The translations under genes were made by a program, and so were the position numbers. Shown one piece after another: positions 6,857 through 11,534 of a stretch of 11,534 nucleotides of DNA (position 1 is the first letter of the stretch; every line of letters begins with the position of its first letter). Origin of the DNA: Prevotella sp. (lineage in GTDB: Bacteria > Bacteroidota > Bacteroidia > Bacteroidales > Bacteroidaceae); contig JAFLSH010000076.1 in the NCBI GenBank assembly GCA_022511055.1, positions 1 to 11,534 on the forward strand. The letters are read 5' to 3'. The notes beneath the pieces were generated by a model. The model searched no databases. It saw only the letters and a list, made by a program, of their open reading frames with translations, and was not told the origin of the DNA.

Positions 6857-8127
6857 TCTCCTCTCAACACTTCCACGGGGTTGGCCTTCGTTGCGCGCAG
6901 GGCGGGAAACCAGATGCCCAGCCCGATAATCAGCAGCATCAGCGCATAGGTGATGGCGGCGCAGACGGCGAAGCGGCCTGTTCCCTGCGTTTCGCCCTGA
7001 TAGTAGTCTGTGAGCTGGTGGTAGCCTATGCCGAAGTCTATGAGCAGCGAGGGCAGAAAGGCCAGGGTCAGCAGCACCACGCCCTCGGCCAGCAGGCGCA
7101 GGGTGATGTCTGTGTTGGTTGCGCCGATGACTTTCTGCAGCCCTATCTCGGAGAAGCGGTGCTGGGTGCGAAACCAGAACGTACCGAGCAGGCCGAGAAA
7201 CACGTTGACGAGCAAGAACACAATGATGACCACATTGTTGCGTATCTGCTGGTTGGTTTTCATCTCACTGTCTTTCTGCCGGGTGTCATACGAGAGAATA
7301 TCGCTTACGAAATAGTTTCCCACGCGCAGCTTCTGCCCTTTCAGCTTCTGGCGGAAGCGCTCTTCGAAGCCCTTGGCGTGGCTGTCTTTCACGCGGATGG
7401 CCAGGCTTGGCGGCATAATGTCTCCACTCAAGGCTTCGTTGAAAAACGGTATGATGAGTACGCGGGTAAACTTGACTTCTTCTCTGCTAAACCGCTTGAT
7501 TGGCTCGACCACGGCCGCCAGCCGGCAGGGCAGTGTATCGAAAATATGAGTTTCTAACTCCTTGCCTATCAGCGGCGTGAGGTCTTTCATGCCAAACACC
7601 TCGCCCCCTAACATGACGTTACGGTCTTTGAGCAGGGCGGCCAGTTCTTCGGGCGTTTTTCCGTCTACGCCCTTGTAGCGAAATACCCTGAACATATCAG
7701 GTTCGCATATTATCATTCTCACGTAGTTCATCAGTGTATCATGCTTGATGCCGTGGGTCATGGAACTACCATCATACGGGTCGTTCCGCATCGACCAGGC
7801 TGCCGCCTCTATATCTTCATCATGCCTGATGCGGTCTGCCAGTGCCAGCAGGTCGGCTATCTTGATGTCAGCCGAATCGGGGTGTGCGGGGTCATAGCCC
7901 ACGGCATCAGCATCGAGCCGGTTGAAGATGACACGGTAGCAGTTGGTCTGGTCAAACCCTTTCGGCTCGTTGCGGAGCTTGATGATGACGTAGGCAGAGT
8001 CGACCATGTACCACACAATGCAGCTCACTATCAGCAGCTCTGCCAGCAGCGCCCAGTTGGCGCGCCTTTCGTTGTATATCTGGTGCAGGATATAGCTGAA
8101 AACCCTGCTTGGTTTCTTTGTTTTCAT
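6853..8127 (-). CDS. MacB/FtsX-type ABC permease, second copy
   Basis: This inner-membrane subunit of 424 aa has MacB-type topology: a cytoplasmic start, TM1 (about 26-48), a large periplasmic domain (about 50-295), then three helices (about 298-318, 343-367 and 390-410). The family signature before TM3 is present as HRFSEIGLQKVIGAT (323-337), and the protein ends with FPALRATKANPVEVLRGE, the usual FtsX-domain tail. It has no ATPase domain, so it must use the separate ATPase in the cluster. It differs strongly from the first permease, so the two probably form a heterodimer, as LolC and LolE do. It starts 28 bp after the first permease and overlaps the TolC-type start by 4 nt. An A-rich stretch (CCAAAGAC) precedes the ATG. 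The substrate is unknown. Confidence 0.9.
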   Translation of the reverse strand: MKTKKPSRVFSYILHQIYNERRANWALLAELLIVSCIVWYMVDSAYVIIKLRNEPKGFDQTNCYRVIFNRLDADAVGYDPAHPDSADIKIADLLALADRIRHDEDIEAAAWSMRNDPYDGSSMTHGIKHDTLMNYVRMIICEPDMFRVFRYKGVDGKTPEELAALLKDRNVMLGGEVFGMKDLTPLIGKELETHIFDTLPCRLAAVVEPIKRFSREEVKFTRVLIIPFFNEALSGDIMPPSLAIRVKDSHAKGFEERFRQKLKGQKLRVGNYFVSDILSYDTRQKDSEMKTNQQIRNNVVIIVFLLVNVFLGLLGTFWFRTQHRFSEIGLQKVIGATNTDITLRLLAEGVVLLTLAFLPSLLIDFGIGYHQLTDYYQGETQGTGRFAVCAAITYALMLLIIGLGIWFPALRATKANPVEVLRGE

Positions 8128-8155
8128 GTCTTTGGTCTTAGCGTTGTTGTTATGT

Positions 8156-9436
8156 TTACTTTAGGGCTTCTACGATGTTGGTGCGGCTTGCCCGCCATGC
8201 CGGCACGATGCTGCTCAAGACGTTGAGCAAGAGGCAGAACAGCAGCGCCCAGCCGTAGAGTTCAGGCGAAAAGAGTATGCTGGCATCGAGTGTGAACTTG
8301 ATATTGTCATAGCTGCCCCACTCTTGCGCAAACACGAAGTCGGCGGCGAAGTAGCAGATGGCGAAGCTCAGCACCAGGCCGAGCAGACCCGCCGCCAGGG
8401 TTTGCAGCAGCGATTCTGCGAAGGTCTGCCACAGAATGGTGCTGCGCGTTGCGCCGAAGGCGCGGCGCAGGCCGATTTCCTGTCGGCGCTGCCGCATGCG
8501 GCTCTGGGTCATGCTGGCAATGTTGATGGCCGGCACGATGAGCAGAATGACGAATATCAGCAGGTAGCGCTGGTGTATGGCCTTCATGTCTGGCCCTTCA
8601 TTCGACCAGGTGTGGTTGACGTAGGTCTCCTGGTCATCGGGCTGCTCCATGAGGTCGATGGAATCTGAGTCAATGGTCTGGTTGTAAGCCGCGACCAGCC
8701 GCCCGACTTCACTCCTGATGGCGGGGAAGTCTGCACGGCTCTTGGCCATCAGCGCAACGTTCACGTTGTACTCAGGGTTGAGGTCTGTGGCCACAAGGGG
8801 ATGCCTGACACCCGGCATGATGCTCATGGGCACCCAGACTTCGGCATAGGCCGACTGCAGCATCGGCGACACATCTTCGACCACGCCCGCCACGCGGTAT
8901 TCGTGGTTGGCTATCATGAAGGTCTTGCCCCGCAGGTCGGTCTGCTGGCCGAACACCTTGCGGCAGGCACTCTGCGAGAGCAGGGCTATGGGTGCGTTGC
9001 TCTGGCACTCCTCTTCGGTGAAGGGCTGCCCTTCGATGAAACTGAGCGGGAAGACCTTGAAGAAATCGGCATTGACCGCCTTGGCTCCCAGCGACACGTT
9101 TTCGCGCCCCGGCGCATACATATCGAGGCTGGTGGCGTACTGGCTGTAGAACGTGGTGCGCTCTGTCGACTTGACCTTGCTTAATACGCCGTTCACTGTT
9201 GTCATGTTTATCCAGCCATAGTTGTCTCCGCCATTGCCCGTGCGGATGTGCAGATGTCTGACGTAGAGCGTGCGCGAGCGGTTGGGCTCGTTGCCGTAGT
9301 CTATGAGCTGCACCTCTCTTGTCATCATGACAATCATGATGAGGCAGATGGCGAGCGCCGTTCCCGCTATGGTAAGCCCCGTGAGCAGGGGCTGCTGGCG
9401 CATGTTCCTGAGGGTCTGTCTGAGTATGTTGTTCAT
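8156..9436 (-). CDS. MacB/FtsX-type ABC permease, first copy
   Basis: This inner-membrane permease is 426 aa. TM1 (about 17-38) follows a short amphipathic start (ILRQTLRNMRQQP). A periplasmic MacB-PCD-like domain spans about 40-288; SLGAKAVNADFFKVFPL (115-131) is the family motif around DFFKVF. TM2 is about 291-309, TM3 about 340-365 and TM4 about 393-413. The coupling region SRMRQRRQEIGLRRAFGAT (312-330) is closer to canonical MacB than in the second copy, and the end, VPAWRASRTNIVEALK, is a classic FtsX-domain tail. MacB-type permeases do not form a through-channel. They drive a periplasmic pump that pushes substrate into the MacA-TolC duct, a family-level statement not proven here. The gene follows the ATPase by 39 bp, with an A-rich leader before its ATG. 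Confidence 0.93.
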   Translation of the reverse strand: MNNILRQTLRNMRQQPLLTGLTIAGTALAICLIMIVMMTREVQLIDYGNEPNRSRTLYVRHLHIRTGNGGDNYGWINMTTVNGVLSKVKSTERTTFYSQYATSLDMYAPGRENVSLGAKAVNADFFKVFPLSFIEGQPFTEEECQSNAPIALLSQSACRKVFGQQTDLRGKTFMIANHEYRVAGVVEDVSPMLQSAYAEVWVPMSIMPGVRHPLVATDLNPEYNVNVALMAKSRADFPAIRSEVGRLVAAYNQTIDSDSIDLMEQPDDQETYVNHTWSNEGPDMKAIHQRYLLIFVILLIVPAINIASMTQSRMRQRRQEIGLRRAFGATRSTILWQTFAESLLQTLAAGLLGLVLSFAICYFAADFVFAQEWGSYDNIKFTLDASILFSPELYGWALLFCLLLNVLSSIVPAWRASRTNIVEALK

Positions 9437-9475
9437 CTTTCTTTCGTTCTTGTTTTGTGGGTTACCAATGTTTCG

Positions 9476-10150
9476 TTACTCCACCTGGCGGCCATCGAAG
9501 AAGCGGATGGTGCGGTGGGCCTGGCGGGCCTGCTGCTCGTTGTGGGTTACCATGACGATGGTGCGGCCTTCGGCGTTGAGTTCGAGCAGCAGCTGCATGA
9601 TTTCGGCGCTCATCTTCGAGTCGAGGTTGCCCGTTGGCTCATCGGCCAGTATGATGTCTGGGTTGCAGGCCAGTGCGCGTGCTATGGCCACGCGCTGGCA
9701 CTGGCCGCCCGAGAGCTGTGCGGGCAGATGGCGCATGCGGTGGGTCATGCCCACCTGCCGCAGCACCTCTTCGGCGCGCTGGCGGCGCTGGCTGGCGGGC
9801 ATGCCCGAGTAGAGCAGTGGCATCTCGACGTTGTCGATGACGTTGAGCGACTGTATGAGGTGGAACGACTGGAAGACGAAGCCGATGGTGCGGTTGCGGA
9901 AGGCTGCCAGCTCGCTGTCGCGCATCTTGCCGCCCGTAGTGCCGCCGATGGTGACGGTGCCGGTGGTGGGCTGGTCGAGCAGGCCGATGATGTTGAGCAG
10001 CGTTGACTTGCCGCAGCCCGACGGGCCCATGACGGCAACGAACTCGCCGCGGTCAATCCCGATGTTCACGTTCTCCAGTGCAATGGTCTCAATCTCGCTG
10101 GTGCGGAAGACCTTGCCGATTTTCTCTAATCTGATGATGTTGTTGTTCAT
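9476..10150 (-). CDS. LolD/MacB-type ABC transporter ATPase
   Basis: This 224-aa cytoplasmic nucleotide-binding subunit would power the two permeases. All ABC motifs are present: Walker A GPSGCGKST (42-50), Q-loop Q94 in FVFQSF, signature LSGGQ (146-150), Walker B IILADEP (166-172) with catalytic E171, D-loop NLDS (175-178) and switch H203. The sequence after the signature is CQR where QQR is most common, a minor change. The length fits a stand-alone LolD/MacB-like ATPase rather than a full MacB, in which ATPase and permease are fused. The gene lies 35 bp after the membrane fusion protein and 39 bp before the first permease. Lipoprotein transport (LolCDE-like) is an alternative by family, but the neighbouring adaptor and TolC-type channel favour tripartite efflux. 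Confidence 0.96.
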   Translation of the reverse strand: MNNNIIRLEKIGKVFRTSEIETIALENVNIGIDRGEFVAVMGPSGCGKSTLLNIIGLLDQPTTGTVTIGGTTGGKMRDSELAAFRNRTIGFVFQSFHLIQSLNVIDNVEMPLLYSGMPASQRRQRAEEVLRQVGMTHRMRHLPAQLSGGQCQRVAIARALACNPDIILADEPTGNLDSKMSAEIMQLLLELNAEGRTIVMVTHNEQQARQAHRTIRFFDGRQVE

Positions 10151-10185
10151 AATATGTATGTAAGTGTTATTGTTTTTTTCTGTTG

Positions 10186-11433
10186 TTACTGCTTGATTCT
10201 GATGCTGTTCTTTCCCTTGTGCTGCTCCATGTCGCTGACGACCACGCGCTGGCCTTCGCTGAGGCCGGCTGTGACCTCGACGTAGTCGTAGCTGGCCTCG
10301 CCCAGTGTGACTTCGCGCGCCGTGAGCCTGTCGCCCTCGACCACGAACAGGCGGTAGCGGCCGGGCCCCTGATAGAACGCGCCGCTGCGGATGCGCACCA
10401 CATCGGCCTTCTCGGCTGACAGCACGCTGACTTCGACCTTCAGCCCCGGGCGCAGCAGGCGGTGGGCAGGCTGGTCGAAGCTGACGGCGAAGTCTACCAT
10501 GCCGTTGCGTGCCTGCGGGTTGAAGCTGCTGATGCTGCCCGTGAGCTGCTCCTTGCCGGTGCGCACGAGTACGCGGCCGCCCACGGCCAGGCGGTCGCTG
10601 TAGCCATCGGCAATGGCGCAGTCGGCCTTGAAGCTGCTCAGGTCTGCGACGGTGGCCACCTGCTCGCCGCGCGAAATCTGCGCGCCGATGCTGTTGTTGA
10701 CGTAGGTCAGCACGCCGCGGCGTGGCGCGAGTATGCGCGCGTCTTCGAGCGTGCGGCGGGTCTCGGCCAGCTGCTTGCCGAACATGTCGATATCCAGTTC
10801 CTGCAGCCTGTACTCGGCGTTGGCGGTCTTGATTTCGTTCTCGTACTGCACGTTGAGCTGTTCCAGCTCGAGCTGCGCCGTGTTGTAGTCGAGCTGTGCC
10901 TGGCGCACGCGGTCGGTAGTGCCCGAGCCGATGCTGTCAAGGTACTGCTCGTTGCGCAGTTCCATCTTCTTGCTGTTGAGTGCCATCTGCGCCACCTTGA
11001 TGCGCATCTTCAGGTCGGTCAGCCGCGTGTGCTGGGCTATCTTCAGCTTTTGCAGCTGCAGGCGGCGCATCTGCTCGTCATCGAGCCCCTTGCGGTACTC
11101 TGTCTCGGCGGCCATGAGGTCGAGGCGCAGCAGCGGCGTTCCGGCCTCTACCGTGTCGCCCGTGCGGCGGTAGACCTCTACGATGCGCGTGTTGATGGGC
11201 GAGACGATGATTTCCTGCCGCTCTGGCACGACCGTGCCGCTCGCGGTGACGCTGATTTGCAGGTCGCCGCGCTCTACTGCCGACAGCTCGAGGCTCTTCA
11301 GCTCTACGCTCCGGGTGGCCATGCGCATGGCGAGGGTGACTGCCACCACCGCCACGACAACTATGCCGCCCGCGCGCAGTCCGCGGCGCAGCGCGGCCCG
11401 GCGCCGCTCGTTCTTTGGTATTTCTCTGTCCAT
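10186..11433 (-). CDS. HlyD/MacA-type periplasmic membrane fusion protein
   Basis: This 415-aa adaptor would bridge the inner-membrane transporter to the TolC-type channel. A basic start (KNERRRAALRRGLR) precedes a single hydrophobic helix (about 21-36), so it is a membrane-anchored adaptor, not a lipoprotein; no lipobox is seen. Two halves of a lipoyl-like domain (about 72-104 and 233-263) flank a long predicted coiled-coil hairpin (about 108-231, rich in E, K, L, Q and R). Beta-barrel and membrane-proximal domains follow (about 264-415), with RNGMVDFAVSFD and LLRPGLKVEVSV typical of the family. It is the first gene of the cluster. Its leader is about 44 nt and A-rich, and the ATG lies 54 bp downstream of the sigma-54 promoter. 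Family membership is clear; it could equally be called HlyD_D23-like or MacA-like. Confidence 0.94.
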   Translation of the reverse strand: MDREIPKNERRRAALRRGLRAGGIVVVAVVAVTLAMRMATRSVELKSLELSAVERGDLQISVTASGTVVPERQEIIVSPINTRIVEVYRRTGDTVEAGTPLLRLDLMAAETEYRKGLDDEQMRRLQLQKLKIAQHTRLTDLKMRIKVAQMALNSKKMELRNEQYLDSIGSGTTDRVRQAQLDYNTAQLELEQLNVQYENEIKTANAEYRLQELDIDMFGKQLAETRRTLEDARILAPRRGVLTYVNNSIGAQISRGEQVATVADLSSFKADCAIADGYSDRLAVGGRVLVRTGKEQLTGSISSFNPQARNGMVDFAVSFDQPAHRLLRPGLKVEVSVLSAEKADVVRIRSGAFYQGPGRYRLFVVEGDRLTAREVTLGEASYDYVEVTAGLSEGQRVVVSDMEQHKGKNSIRIKQ

Positions 11434-11487
11434 GTCTTTTTTTTGTTTCCTTTGTTTTTTTCTGATGGGTTGTCTGCCTGTATTCTT

Positions 11488-11504
11488 AGCAATAACCGTG
11501 CCAA
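11488..11504 (-). promoter_or_regulatory. Sigma-54 (-24/-12) promoter of the efflux operon
   Basis: On the minus strand the sequence TTGGCACGGTTATTGCT fits the sigma-54 consensus TTGGCACG-N4-TTGCW at every defined position. The invariant GG (11502-11501) and GC (11490-11489) are separated by exactly 10 nt, the required spacing. The predicted transcription start is near 11477, giving a leader of about 44 nt to the ATG of the membrane fusion protein. The cluster itself encodes a sigma-54 activator with an intact GAFTGA loop, which makes a chance match much less likely. RpoN is not encoded in this window. Confidence 0.9.
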
Positions 11505-11534
11505 ACTCGTAACTCGCTGAAAATCAGAAGAAGT
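11505..11534. promoter_or_regulatory. Proximal region upstream of the sigma-54 promoter
   Basis: Only 30 bp upstream of the -24 element are visible. They hold a short palindrome, CTGA-AAA-TCAG (11517-11527), about 40-50 bp upstream of the predicted start, and an ACTCG-TA-ACTCG direct repeat (11505-11516). Either could be part of an activator site. However, enhancer sites for NtrC-type proteins usually lie 80 bp or more upstream, which would be outside the window. Confidence 0.25.

Noticed and set aside
5699..6949. 416-codon plus-strand open frame opposite the TolC-type gene
   Set aside because: It is antisense to a well-supported gene, has low-complexity composition and no domain, and has no promoter or start context.
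11221..11240. CTGGCACGACCGTGCC near the start of the fusion protein gene, resembling a sigma-54 element or a palindromic operator
   Set aside because: The GG to GC spacing is 9, not 10, and the -12 part is TGCC rather than TTGC. The perfect GGCACG-AC-CGTGCC palindrome is explained by codons for SGTVVP in the membrane fusion protein.
10462..11520. 352-codon plus-strand open frame opposite the membrane fusion protein
   Set aside because: It is a shadow frame with no recognisable motif, and it runs through the sigma-54 promoter region.

Overview
This is a GC-rich stretch of a Bacteroidota chromosome, most likely from the order Bacteroidales. Prevotellaceae is a guess. Three things support this: a type III glutamine synthetase of the Bacteroides/Prevotella kind, exact TAnnTTTG promoter boxes, and A-rich start regions without clear Shine-Dalgarno sequences. 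Every real gene is intact. There are no tRNA or rRNA genes, insertion sequences or CRISPR arrays.

Left part (1-2518, + strand): an AT-rich control region of about 240 bp carries small inverted and direct repeats and a Bacteroidota -7 box. It precedes glnN (239-2455), which ends at a strong intrinsic terminator (2479-2518).

Right part (11534 down to 2605, - strand): seven genes form one co-directional cluster. In transcription order they are an HlyD/MacA-type membrane fusion protein, a LolD/MacB-type ABC ATPase, two different MacB/FtsX-type permeases, a TolC-type outer-membrane channel, an NtrC-family sigma-54 activator, and a membrane-bound PAS histidine kinase. Gaps between the first six genes run from a 4-nt overlap to 39 bp. 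The kinase follows after 105 bp filled by a 9-bp tandem repeat. It converges on glnN, and a 21-bp tandem repeat lies between the two stop codons.

The main finding is a textbook sigma-54 promoter (TTGGCACG-N4-TTGCT, with exactly 10 nt between GG and GC) at 11488-11504, just upstream of the first gene of the efflux cluster. The same cluster encodes a sigma-54 activator with an intact GAFTGA loop and catalytic AAA+ motifs, plus its probable kinase. The activator gene also has its own TAnnTTTG box, placed so close to the AUG that a transcript from it would be leaderless or nearly so. The inferred circuit is: a low level of activator made from the housekeeping-type promoter; a signal read by a kinase with almost no periplasmic loop; sigma-54 opening at the operon promoter; production of a tripartite efflux machine; and read-through that makes more activator and kinase. 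The exported substrate and the signal cannot be read from the sequence. The TCS looks like NtrBC and lies near glnN, but its operon links it to efflux, not nitrogen control.
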